Assembly: GCA_028683385.1 (NCBI GenBank)
Contig: JAQUIJ010000001.1
Coordinates: forward strand, 496,001-560,000
Origin: Prolixibacteraceae bacterium
GTDB lineage: Bacteria > Bacteroidota > Bacteroidia > Bacteroidales > Prolixibacteraceae
Reading direction: 5' to 3'
Length of the DNA: 64,000 nt
In this document: positions 1 through 8,100 of the stretch, in pieces
Position numbering within the stretch: position 1 is the first letter of the stretch
How the letters are laid out: the number at the start of each line of letters is the position of its first letter
The notes under the pieces: generated by a model
The model's database searches: none
Told to the model about the DNA's origin: nothing
What the model saw: the letters and a program-made list of their open reading frames with translations, nothing else
Made by a program: the position numbers and the translations under genes

Positions 1-1162
1 AGCAGCAGGCGAATACGCCGGGTTGATGGTCATTCGTCAATACCACATCAGCCGTGGCGACGAACACCGTAACGTGGTGTTGATTCCTTCATCGGCTCAC
101 GGAACCAACCCTGCCAGCGCTGTTATGGCCGGCATGAAAGTGGTGGTTACGCCTTGCGACGAACGCGGAAACATCGATGTGGAAGCTTTGCGCCTGAAAG
201 CCGAAGAATTTAAAGATACGCTGTCGTGTTTCATGGTAACTTATCCATCGACTCACGGAGTTTACGAATCGTCGATTACTGAATTGTGCGAGATTATTCA
301 CTCTAACGGCGGTCAGGTTTACATGGACGGCGCCAACATGAATGCCCAGGTTGGATTGACCAATCCAAGTCGAATTGGAGCTGATGTTTGTCACCTGAAT
401 TTGCACAAAACATTTGCTATTCCTCACGGAGGTGGTGGCCCTGGCGTTGGACCGATCTGTGTTGCCGCCCATTTGGTAGAATTCCTGCCTTCACATCCGG
501 TCATGAACAACGGACATGTTGGAATTACAGCAGTTTCGGCTGCTCCCTGGGGAAGCGCTTCGGTATTGCCAATTACCTACGGATACATCAAAATGCTGGG
601 TGCCGACGGTTTAAAACGGGCTTCAGAAATTGCTATCCTGAATGCCAATTACATTGCCAATGCGTTGAAAGACAACTACGGAGTTTTATATACCGGCGAA
701 AATGGCCGCTGTGCCCACGAAATGATTCTGGAATGCCGTCACCTGAAAGCCGCTTCAGGAATTTCGGAAACCGATATTTCGAAACGATTAATGGATTATG
801 GCTTCCACGCTCCTACCCTTTCGTTCCCGGTTCATGGAACGCTGATGGTTGAACCAACAGAAAGCGAATCGAAGCAAGAACTCGATCGTTTCATTGAAGC
901 GCTGACCGGTATTTTCAACGAAATTCAGGCTGTGGCCTCTGGAGAACTCGATAAGGAAGACAATCCGCTTAAAAATGCGCCGCATACTTCAAGCGTGGTA
1001 ACAGCCGACGACTGGAACCATTCGTACAGCCGCCAGACAGCCGTTTTCCCATTGGAATGGCTAAAGGAAAACAAATACTGGCCACCAGTTGGCCGTGTTG
1101 ACGATGCCTTTGGCGACCGCAACCTGGTTTGCACCTGCGAGCCGATTGAGAACTACAAATAA
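1..1162 (+). CDS. gcvP: Glycine dehydrogenase (decarboxylating), P-protein of the glycine cleavage system, C-terminal part
   Basis: This is the 3' part of gcvP; the reading frame is open from base 2 and the start lies outside the window. P-protein decarboxylates glycine with pyridoxal phosphate and passes the aminomethyl group to lipoyl H-protein in the cytoplasm. The first visible residues are the conserved GEYAGL segment. The NLHKTF motif carries the PLP-binding lysine (codon 407-409) and is followed by the glycine-rich [11 protein letters not shown] loop. The end ([11 protein letters not shown]) also fits the family. About 386 residues are visible out of the usual 950 or so, so roughly 60% is missing upstream. 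No other gcv gene follows, and a strong terminator closes the unit at 1191-1229. Identification is secure. Confidence 0.96.
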   Translation, partial: AAGEYAGLMVIRQYHISRGDEHRNVVLIPSSAHGTNPASAVMAGMKVVVTPCDERGNIDVEALRLKAEEFKDTLSCFMVTYPSTHGVYESSITELCEIIHSNGGQVYMDGANMNAQVGLTNPSRIGADVCHLNLHKTFAIPHGGGGPGVGPICVAAHLVEFLPSHPVMNNGHVGITAVSAAPWGSASVLPITYGYIKMLGADGLKRASEIAILNANYIANALKDNYGVLYTGENGRCAHEMILECRHLKAASGISETDISKRLMDYGFHAPTLSFPVHGTLMVEPTESESKQELDRFIEALTGIFNEIQAVASGELDKEDNPLKNAPHTSSVVTADDWNHSYSRQTAVFPLEWLKENKYWPPVGRVDDAFGDRNLVCTCEPIENYK

Positions 1163-1190
1163 GAAGAGAATTAGTTTTCAAAATATTTTT

Positions 1191-1229
1191 AGTGAGGGTT
1201 TCACTTCGAGTGAAGCCCTCACTTTTTTT
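1191..1229 (+). terminator. Intrinsic terminator after gcvP
   Basis: A 15-bp stem (agtgagggtttcact paired with agtgaagccctcact, one G-T pair, loop tcg) is followed by a run of seven T. It lies 28 bp after the gcvP stop codon. Confidence 0.9.
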
Positions 1230-1326
1230 CGCCTAGCAAACGATATCCTTGCTTAAAATTACTGCCTTACCCAACCGGGAAATGATTTGTTTTAATTTAT
1301 GTATTTTTAGAAATAAAAATCTAATC

Positions 1327-2157
1327 ATGAGTGTAGATGGTGTCCCTAGAATTTTGTATAAGTATAGGTCTTTTCAAGAGAAAGTAATTAAAAATGAAAG
1401 ATTTCAAAGAGATGCACTAATTAAGGGAGAGTTGTATTTTGCAGGTTATGAACAACTTAATGATCCATTTGATCTTCAAATCAGGAAGAAAATAGAGAAC
1501 TTACCTAAAGAGGATAAGATAATGAATATACTTTTTCATTTGGCAAAGGCAGATGGATCCAAAAGCTTTGCTTTACTTTGGCAAGAGGCTAAAAATATTC
1601 ACGAAGAAAATTTAAAAGAAGGTCCAGATACCTATAAAAAAAGATCAATTGAAGCAATAAAAATACAAAACACCAAAATAAAAAGGGGAATTTTTTGTTT
1701 GTGTGAAAAGAATAATGACATTTTAATGTGGTCTCACTACGGTAATTCAAATCAAGGATTTTGCGTTGGATACAATACACAAAAGCTAACTAATTTTATG
1801 CAAAATAATTATGATCTATTAGGAATCTTGAAAATCAAATATTTCAGTGAATACCCTGAATATAGAAGTTCTTTTGCCTCCAAAAGGATAGATGAAATGC
1901 TTAATAACCTCACTTCAAAATCAATTATTTGGTCATACGAAAAAGAATGGAGATTGGTCATTCATAACCAAACAAGTATAGCAATTGATATTCCTAATGA
2001 AATAGTTGAAGAAATTATTCTTGGCTCTAATGTCTTACCAGAATCGGAAAAAGAAATTTTATCTATTCAAAAACAGAAATATCGACATGCAAAAGTGTTC
2101 AAAGTTGAACCTGATGATTCGGAATTCAAATTGAACGTTAAGCCTTACGAAATTTAA
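1327..2157 (+). CDS. DUF2971 domain protein, function unknown
   Basis: A 276-residue soluble protein of the DUF2971 type, with no signal peptide or membrane segment. Family hallmarks are the N-terminal ILYKYRSF, the YEQLNDPFD block, and the central FCLCEKNNDILMWSHYG followed by GFCVGY. The frame can be extended to a TTG at 1249, but the ATG at 1327 is preferred because the extra 26 residues do not resemble the family. The gene is much richer in A and T than gcvP or the genes after 3435, and it uses AAA/GAA/ATA-type codons heavily, which suggests acquisition by transfer. DUF2971 proteins are often found in accessory loci, but their biochemical role is not established; none is assigned here. 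Confidence 0.75.
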   Translation: MSVDGVPRILYKYRSFQEKVIKNERFQRDALIKGELYFAGYEQLNDPFDLQIRKKIENLPKEDKIMNILFHLAKADGSKSFALLWQEAKNIHEENLKEGPDTYKKRSIEAIKIQNTKIKRGIFCLCEKNNDILMWSHYGNSNQGFCVGYNTQKLTNFMQNNYDLLGILKIKYFSEYPEYRSSFASKRIDEMLNNLTSKSIIWSYEKEWRLVIHNQTSIAIDIPNEIVEEIILGSNVLPESEKEILSIQKQKYRHAKVFKVEPDDSEFKLNVKPYEI

Positions 2158-2245
2158 AATTCCTTATTCAACCTACCACAGCAAGGAGTTAAACCTTATT
2201 TGACTATTTCCGTAAATTTAATCAGCAAACCACACAATACTTAAA

Positions 2246-2297
2246 GGTTGTTTTATATATTTACAGTGTATTAAAGTTGTATATAAAATTTACAACC
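2246..2297. promoter_or_regulatory. AT-rich inverted repeat upstream of the satD-like gene
   Basis: Left arm ggttgttttatata (from 2246) is mirrored by tatataaaa and acaacc (to 2297), 25 bp before the start codon of the satD-like gene. It could be an operator or an mRNA hairpin. The gene's own product has a helix-turn-helix, so autoregulation is conceivable. This is a pattern only. Confidence 0.3.
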
Positions 2298-2321
2298 AAA
2301 TAAAAATGCAAATTGAATCAA

Positions 2322-2966
2322 ATGAGCAATAGTGCGAGTGGAGTAGGAATTTATATTGATGTAATTGATTCCAGAAAAATACAGTCAAGAAACGAATTGG
2401 AACTTCAAGTCAATAAACTGAAAGAATTCTTCAGGAGTAATGAAGAATATGGAATTTTCGACATCTGGAAAGGGCTGGATGAATTCATGATCATTTCTCC
2501 TGATTGGGAATTTGCCGTAAAAACGGTTATTAAGGTTCAGGAACTTTTGCATCCATTTGAACAAAGGTTTGTCTTGACTGGTTTTGATCATGTGGAAATC
2601 GATAAACCTGTTCATGAAATGGATAATAAAGAATTTGCATCGCTGGCCGATGGAATGATCAGTCTGAAAAAGAATAAATTATATGTTGAAACGATCACGA
2701 ATGAACATTCTATTTTGCTCGATTCCATTTCAATTATCCTGAATGCGCTTATCTCCTTAAAGAGTTTGTTTACACGAAGCCAGATGGATATTTATTGTCA
2801 GAATAAATCCGGAAAACCCCAGAAAGAGATTGCCCGGCAAATCAATAAATCTCAGCAATACGTTTCCAAAACGCTAAATGGGATAAAAGCCGAAAATCTG
2901 GATTTGCTGGAAGAAAAACTATATAAAGTTATCGCTTATGGAATTAACAAAGGAAATTCTGCTTAA
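2322..2966 (+). CDS. SatD-family-like protein with C-terminal helix-turn-helix
   Basis: A 214-residue cytoplasmic protein. The N-terminal half begins GIYIDVIDSRKIQSRNELE and continues with a DIWKGLDEFMII segment, the layout of SatD-family proteins (a nucleotidyl-cyclase-like fold near the N-terminus). The last 70 residues contain a plausible DNA-binding helix-turn-helix (KEIARQINKSQQYVSKTL). The ATG at 2322 is chosen; a TTG at 2313 is in frame but less likely. The 3' end overlaps the next gene by 29 bp, so the two are probably translated together. SatD relatives in Bacteroidota usually sit beside a small membrane protein, exactly as here. The molecular function is unknown; a regulatory role is inferred from the helix-turn-helix. 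Confidence 0.6.
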   Translation: MSNSASGVGIYIDVIDSRKIQSRNELELQVNKLKEFFRSNEEYGIFDIWKGLDEFMIISPDWEFAVKTVIKVQELLHPFEQRFVLTGFDHVEIDKPVHEMDNKEFASLADGMISLKKNKLYVETITNEHSILLDSISIILNALISLKSLFTRSQMDIYCQNKSGKPQKEIARQINKSQQYVSKTLNGIKAENLDLLEEKLYKVIAYGINKGNSA

Positions 2967-3393
2967 CTATTGGTTTTTGCCTCTAGCGGTTGCAGGCGCG
3001 CTGCTTCTTTTGTTTACAAGTGGCACTGTTGTACGCCGGGTAATGAACATTATCTACAAGAAAAATCTTACGGATTTAGCTTCGGCTAATAATGATGTAG
3101 AAAATGTTGCCGTACCCGATATCAATGAAGAAAAGCTTGCAAAAGAACGCATTTCAACCGGGCTGATTATTGGCAAATGCGAAAACCTGATCATTTATTT
3201 AATGGTTCTGACAGGGTCGTACACTGCATTGGCCATTATTTTTACGGCAAAAACAATTATCAGGAAAGAAGATATCGCCAAGAACAGTATGTTTTTTCTT
3301 GCTGGGACTATGATCAACGTGACTTATAGTTTGTTGGTCAGCTTGCTTGTCAAATTACTGATTATAAATGTGCTTACCATTGTGGCCTGCTAA
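2938..3393 (+). CDS. Small membrane protein paired with the SatD-like gene (DUF3307-like C-terminus)
   Basis: A 151-residue integral membrane protein. It has one hydrophobic segment near residues 10-28, a charged loop, and two more around 85-105 and 120-150. The segment GLIIGKCENLIIYLMVLTGSYTALAIIFTAKTI... resembles the C-terminal part of the DUF3307 membrane proteins that are commonly encoded next to satD genes: a G-x-x-I-G-x-x-E-x-x-x-I motif followed by an A-A-K-type helix. The usual N-terminal membrane half of DUF3307 is shorter here, so the gene may be a reduced version. The start codon lies inside the upstream gene (29-bp overlap), which supports coupling. Function unknown. Confidence 0.55.
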   Translation: MELTKEILLNYWFLPLAVAGALLLLFTSGTVVRRVMNIIYKKNLTDLASANNDVENVAVPDINEEKLAKERISTGLIIGKCENLIIYLMVLTGSYTALAIIFTAKTIIRKEDIAKNSMFFLAGTMINVTYSLLVSLLVKLLIINVLTIVAC

Positions 3394-3434
3394 TCTTTAA
3401 TTTTGCATCCTGAGTACAAAAAATTTTGGCTTTT

Positions 3435-5414
3435 CTACTCGTGAAAATCGTTGCTCAGAACCCTGAATTCCGTTCGCCTGTCGAGCATTTTCGCTATTTC
3501 CTGTTGTTCGGGCGTAAGTTTCAGGATAAACGCTTCATTGAGTTCATCGCCTTTTTTCAGGAAATCGTATTGTTTGGCGATAGTTTTGGTTACTTTCTTC
3601 GGCCAGGTTTCGCCATATCCTTTAGCCACCAGTCGTCCGGCTGTAATTCCCTTCGAAATCAGGTAATCGACTACCGACTGGGCGCGCTTTTGCGAAAGTT
3701 CAGAATTGAACTGGTCGCTACCCACAAAGTCAGTGTGTGCCATCAATTCGATTTTGATGGTTGGGTTCAGGACAAGTAGCTGAACAACAGAGTCGAGAGC
3801 CAGTTTTGATTCTTCGGTAATTTGGTAGCTTCCAAAGGCATAATTGATGTTGTTTACCTTGATCGGCTCGTCGGTTGGCGAGAGTTTAAAGATGAATTTG
3901 AAATCTTTGCTGTCCGTCAATCCAACGGTGGAAGTCCGTACTTTATCATTCAGGTATCCGTCTTTAAAAGCGGCAATCACATAATCCGTTTCAGGTTTTA
4001 GCTTATACTGAAAACGGCCTCCGTTTGCCCTTACTTTCAGGCTTGTGCCATCGGTTCCGATGATGCGAACCATCGCACCGTCGATTTTCTGATCGGTTTC
4101 TTTATTGAAGATTTCGCCGGAAGCATTAAATACTTTTGGAGGAAGATAAAATGAATAAATATCGTCGCTTTTCGAGCCTTTGCGGTTCGAGGAGAACATC
4201 CCCTTTTCAACTTCACCTTTAATAAAAGTAATTCCAAAATCGTCGCCCGGAGAATTGATTGGAGCCTTCATGTTTTCAACATGCCACTTTTTATCTTCTC
4301 CCATTACAGCTTTAAAGATGTCGAGTCCTCCAATTCCGGGATGGAAATTGGACGAAAAATACAAATCGCCATTCTCGCGGATAAACGGGAACATTTCGTC
4401 ATCCGGAGTATTTATTTCGGGGCCTAAGTTTACTGGTTTGTCGAAAGCATTTCCTTTACCCTTTGCCATCCAGATGTCTTTACCACCATAACCTCCGGGG
4501 CGATCCGACACAAAATAAAGTTCGGTGCCATCGGCACTTAAAGAAGGATGTGCTGCAATTATGCTGTCGCCAACCAATTCAAGTTTTGTCGGTTCTGACC
4601 ACTGCCCTCTCGACTGATTGGCCACCAGTAATTCTGTACCCATATCTTTAGATTTGTCGTATCTGGCACGAGTGAAGATCATCAAATCACCTCTTGCAGA
4701 TAGTGTTGCGGCTCCTTCGTCGCTTGCAGTATTTATCGACAGGTTTTCGTCGAGCAGCTTGGGTGTTCCCCATTTTTGTTTCTGAACTTCAAATTTACTG
4801 GTTAATAAATCGGCAAAACGGGTTCCTGTGATGGCGCTCTTTCGTTTACCACCAGTCGTCGCATCGCGAGTAGACGTAAATATGACCTCATTATCGCGCC
4901 CTCCAACAAATACAGGACAATAATCATTGTCTCTTGAATTCAGTTCCTTGACAATATTGACCATATACCGGTTCGGTTTATCGAGCCAATCGGGTGCCGC
5001 CTTACAGGCTTCCAACCCATTTTTCGCATATTGATCGTCGAGTTTCACTCCCAGGTAAGTCTGGTACCAAACGATGGCATCTTCGTACTTTTGAGTAGCT
5101 TTCAGGCAATCGGCATAATGAAGCATGCACATTGGATCGGAATTCTTTTGTTTAATGGCATTTTTGTACCAAACCGCTGCTTTGGCGAAATCGCTTAAGT
5201 GATAATAGGCTTCGCCCACGCGAAAAGCAATATTGCTTTTTTCGTTCCGTAATTTTTGACTGCGATAGGCCTTTTTATATTTTTCGATGGAATTAAAATA
5301 TTCGCCAATTTCGTATAAAGTAGCAGCCGAATTCAAGTATTTGCGAGCCGAACATGAGCCAAGTAAAATGACCAGAAGGATAAGTAATATTTTAGAGAAA
5401 GCTGGGTTCTTCAT
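3435..5414 (-). CDS. PorE-like OmpA-family lipoprotein (TPR, PD40 propeller, regulatory-like domain, OmpA)
   Basis: A 659-residue outer-membrane lipoprotein. The signal peptide ends in the lipobox LLGSC (Cys about residue 21). Domains follow in order: TPR repeats (about 25-160); a beta-propeller of PD40/WD40-like blades (about 165-420, with FTSTRDA, YFVSDRPGGYGGKDIW, YFSSNFHPGIGGLDIF and FSSNRKGSKSDDIY); a carboxypeptidase-regulatory-like domain (about 428-520); and an OmpA peptidoglycan-binding domain (about 530-655, with HTDFVGS and DRRTEFRV). This is the domain order known for PorE of the type IX secretion system, which links the secretion complex to peptidoglycan. Bacteroidota carry several paralogues with this architecture, so the T9SS role is inferred. 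A T9SS cargo gene and a PorP/SprF gene occur later in the window. The gene is convergent with the satD pair. Confidence 0.8.
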   Translation of the reverse strand: MKNPAFSKILLILLVILLGSCSARKYLNSAATLYEIGEYFNSIEKYKKAYRSQKLRNEKSNIAFRVGEAYYHLSDFAKAAVWYKNAIKQKNSDPMCMLHYADCLKATQKYEDAIVWYQTYLGVKLDDQYAKNGLEACKAAPDWLDKPNRYMVNIVKELNSRDNDYCPVFVGGRDNEVIFTSTRDATTGGKRKSAITGTRFADLLTSKFEVQKQKWGTPKLLDENLSINTASDEGAATLSARGDLMIFTRARYDKSKDMGTELLVANQSRGQWSEPTKLELVGDSIIAAHPSLSADGTELYFVSDRPGGYGGKDIWMAKGKGNAFDKPVNLGPEINTPDDEMFPFIRENGDLYFSSNFHPGIGGLDIFKAVMGEDKKWHVENMKAPINSPGDDFGITFIKGEVEKGMFSSNRKGSKSDDIYSFYLPPKVFNASGEIFNKETDQKIDGAMVRIIGTDGTSLKVRANGGRFQYKLKPETDYVIAAFKDGYLNDKVRTSTVGLTDSKDFKFIFKLSPTDEPIKVNNINYAFGSYQITEESKLALDSVVQLLVLNPTIKIELMAHTDFVGSDQFNSELSQKRAQSVVDYLISKGITAGRLVAKGYGETWPKKVTKTIAKQYDFLKKGDELNEAFILKLTPEQQEIAKMLDRRTEFRVLSNDFHE

Positions 5415-5543
5415 TTGATATTAAACGTTTGGCGGTAAAAGTAACCAATTTAAATCCATTCTAAAAAAAACGAAAAAGGTTTATTTAAAGTATTCTGAAA
5501 CGGAATAATTATTTGATTTTTAAGGTGGGGCTTCTCCTTATTC

Positions 5544-5577
5544 AAAAAAAAGGCCTCCGGAATGAACCGGAAGCCTT
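5544..5577 (-). terminator. Terminator after glnN
   Basis: On the minus strand an 11-bp stem (aaggcttccgg with ccggaggcctt, one mismatch, loop ttcatt) is followed by a run of T. It lies 27 bp past the glnN stop codon. Confidence 0.85.
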
Positions 5578-5604
5578 GATCTGTATTATTCAATGAATGA
5601 AAAA

Positions 5605-7794
5605 CTATCTTACAAATAGTAATTCTCTGTATTTTGGCAATGGCCACAATTCGTTGTCGACAATCAATTCCAATTTGTCGATGTGGTAACGAATATCATC
5701 CAAATATGGTTTCACAGTACCTTCGTAAGCATAAGCCTTTTCTTTTTCAGATTCGATCACGTTGGCCACTTTACGGGCTTCGATCATCTCTTTTACTTTG
5801 GCTTTAATTGCCGAAACGTTTCCGCCAATTTCGCGGATCAGTTCAATACGGCCGGCTGACAATGTATCATATTCTTCTTCGCCGAAAACAAGCTTCAGAT
5901 TTTTTACGTTGTCGAGCAACGTAGTTTGATACTGAACTGCTGTTGGAACGATATGGTTGATAGCTAAATCGCCCAAAACGCGAGCTTCGATCTGAATTTT
6001 CTTAGTGTACTTTTCAAATTCAACTTCAACACGTCCTTCGATTTCGCGTTCGGTCAATACACCAGTTTTTTCAAACATCTCAACAACACGTTCGTTGTGA
6101 TATGCTTCCAATGATGTTGGAACACTTGTAACGTTTGTTAAACCACGACGTGCAGCTTCAGCTTTCCATTCTTCGCTGTAACCATTTCCGTTGAAACGGA
6201 TGTCTTTTGATTCAATGATCAGTTTCTTCAATATCTGGAAAATAGCTTCATCCTTTTTAACGCCAGCTTCGATTAATGCATCAACCTCAACTTTGAATTT
6301 GGCAAGCTGATCAGCAATTGCAGTATTTAAAGCAATCATAGCACCAGCACAGTTTGCAGAAGAACCTACAGCTCGGAATTCAAAACGGTTACCTGTGAAT
6401 GCAAATGGTGAAGTACGGTTACGGTCAGTAGTATCCAGAATAATTTCAGGAATACGGCCGATATTTAATTTCAAAGCAGTTTTTTCTTCAGGAGTCATTT
6501 TACGGTCAACAACCGATTCTTCCATCAGATCTAACATCTTAGAGATTTCAGTTCCAAGGAAAGCAGAAATGATTGCAGGAGGAGCTTCGTTTGCACCCAA
6601 ACGGTGTGCGTTTGGCGCATTCATGATGCTGGCAAGCAACAAATCCTGATTAACATACAATGCTTTCAAAGTGTTGACCACAAAAGTCAGGAATTGTAAG
6701 TTCGATTTTGGGTTTTTCCCTGGAGAAAACAAGTTTACACCTGTATCTGTAGAAAGTGACCAGTTGTTGTGTTTTCCTGATCCGTTGATACCAGCAAATG
6801 GCTTTTCGTGGAAAAGAACAGCAAAGTTATGACGACGAGCGATTTTTTTCATCAAGTCCATGATCATTTGATTGTGGTCATTCGCAAGATTCAACTCTTC
6901 GTAAATAGGAGCAAGTTCGAACTGGTTTGGTGCAACCTCGTTGTGACGGGTTTTTACCGGAATACCTAATTTGAAAGCTTCATTTTCCAAATCTTCCATA
7001 AAACGGAAAACACGTGTTGGAATTGAACTGAAATAATGGTCATCCAACTGCTGATCTTTCGATGCTGAGTGTCCCATCAATGTACGTCCGGTTAACATCA
7101 AGTCAGGACGAGCCATAAATAAAGCTTCGTCAACAAGGAAGTATTCCTGTTCCCAACCTAAATTTGCGTTTACTTTGGTCACATTTTTATCGAACAACTG
7201 ACAAACTTCAGTCGCAGCTTTATCAACTGCAGCAATTGCACGTAACAATGGAGTTTTATAATCGAGAGCCTCACCAGTATAAGAAATGAAGATCGTTGGA
7301 ATCGTTAAAGTGTTGTCAACAATGAAAGCCGGAGATGATGGATCCCATGCAGTATAACCACGTGCTTCGAATGTTTGACGGATACCTCCACTTGGGAAAG
7401 AAGAAGCATCAGGTTCCTGTTGCGATAACATTGATCCGGATAATGTTTCAACCACTGTACTATTTTCACCATGAACAATAAATGCATCATGCTTTTCTGC
7501 AGTACCATCAGTCAATGGATGAAACCAGTGCGTAATGTGTGTTGCTCCATTTTCCAAAGCCCATGATTTCATTCCCTGAGCTACCTGATCAGCCATTTTC
7601 CGATCTACAGGAGTTCCATTATCGACAGCGTCAATTACCGCTTTGTATGCTTCTTTTGAAAGGTATTTCTTCATTTTCGGACGATCGAAAACATTCATTC
7701 CGTAAAAATCAGAAACCAGATTTTCCTCGCGTTTTACTTCGAGTGGTTTTCTGCTAAGAACTTCTTCGAGAGCTCTAAATCTAAACTGTGCCAT
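5605..7794 (-). CDS. glnN: Glutamine synthetase type III (GlnN)
   Basis: A 729-residue cytoplasmic enzyme that makes glutamine from glutamate, ammonia and ATP. The length and sequence match the large GSIII class typical of Bacteroides rather than the roughly 470-residue GSI. Visible signatures are NGSGKHNNWSLSTDTG, the PNQFELAPIYEE stretch, RLGANEAPPAI and the long C-terminal helical extension ending ELWPLPKYRELLF. The ATG at 7794 (MAQFRFRALEEV) is chosen over an upstream TTG because it gives the exact family length. A terminator follows at 5544-5577 and a -7 motif precedes at 7858-7865, so the gene is probably transcribed alone. Together with gdhA (17952) it provides both routes of ammonium assimilation. 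Confidence 0.97.
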   Translation of the reverse strand: MAQFRFRALEEVLSRKPLEVKREENLVSDFYGMNVFDRPKMKKYLSKEAYKAVIDAVDNGTPVDRKMADQVAQGMKSWALENGATHITHWFHPLTDGTAEKHDAFIVHGENSTVVETLSGSMLSQQEPDASSFPSGGIRQTFEARGYTAWDPSSPAFIVDNTLTIPTIFISYTGEALDYKTPLLRAIAAVDKAATEVCQLFDKNVTKVNANLGWEQEYFLVDEALFMARPDLMLTGRTLMGHSASKDQQLDDHYFSSIPTRVFRFMEDLENEAFKLGIPVKTRHNEVAPNQFELAPIYEELNLANDHNQMIMDLMKKIARRHNFAVLFHEKPFAGINGSGKHNNWSLSTDTGVNLFSPGKNPKSNLQFLTFVVNTLKALYVNQDLLLASIMNAPNAHRLGANEAPPAIISAFLGTEISKMLDLMEESVVDRKMTPEEKTALKLNIGRIPEIILDTTDRNRTSPFAFTGNRFEFRAVGSSANCAGAMIALNTAIADQLAKFKVEVDALIEAGVKKDEAIFQILKKLIIESKDIRFNGNGYSEEWKAEAARRGLTNVTSVPTSLEAYHNERVVEMFEKTGVLTEREIEGRVEVEFEKYTKKIQIEARVLGDLAINHIVPTAVQYQTTLLDNVKNLKLVFGEEEYDTLSAGRIELIREIGGNVSAIKAKVKEMIEARKVANVIESEKEKAYAYEGTVKPYLDDIRYHIDKLELIVDNELWPLPKYRELLFVR

Positions 7795-7857
7795 AATTGA
7801 AAATTTTAAATGTTTATATTTTGTTTTAGTCGAATATCTTTTGCGGTAATCGCATAA

Positions 7858-7865
7858 CAAAAATA
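7858..7865 (-). promoter_or_regulatory. Bacteroidota -7 promoter element for glnN
   Basis: The minus strand reads TATTTTTG, a full match to the TAnnTTTG consensus of the Bacteroidota primary sigma factor, about 64 bp before the glnN start codon. No convincing -33 TTG was seen at the right spacing. Confidence 0.5.
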
Positions 7866-8046
7866 TACAAAAAATGAAATTATGGTGTAAATAAATAGGT
7901 AATCACTAAAAAATTTACAATTATTTCAGAAAAACGAATGATTTGATCGGGGTAATTAAGAAATTATATAAATTTTATTGAAAATTTAGAAAACTTATAA
8001 TTTTTGATTTGCTTCAATTTTCATAGGATTTTCGTATCTCACAAAC

Positions 8047-8080
8047 AAAAAAAACGCAGAACCTTGATTCTGCGTTTTTT
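8047..8080 (-). terminator. Terminator after leuS
   Basis: Perfect stem acgcagaa / ttctgcgt (extended by flanking A/T pairs) around loop ccttga, with A and T runs on both sides. It lies 20 bp beyond the leuS stop codon, and the T run on the minus strand fits termination of leuS. Confidence 0.85.
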
Positions 8081-8100
8081 ACATATTGGTAAAAACCAAT

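Noticed and set aside
388-852. A 154-codon frame inside gcvP
   Set aside because: Out-of-frame shadow of a clearly real gene.
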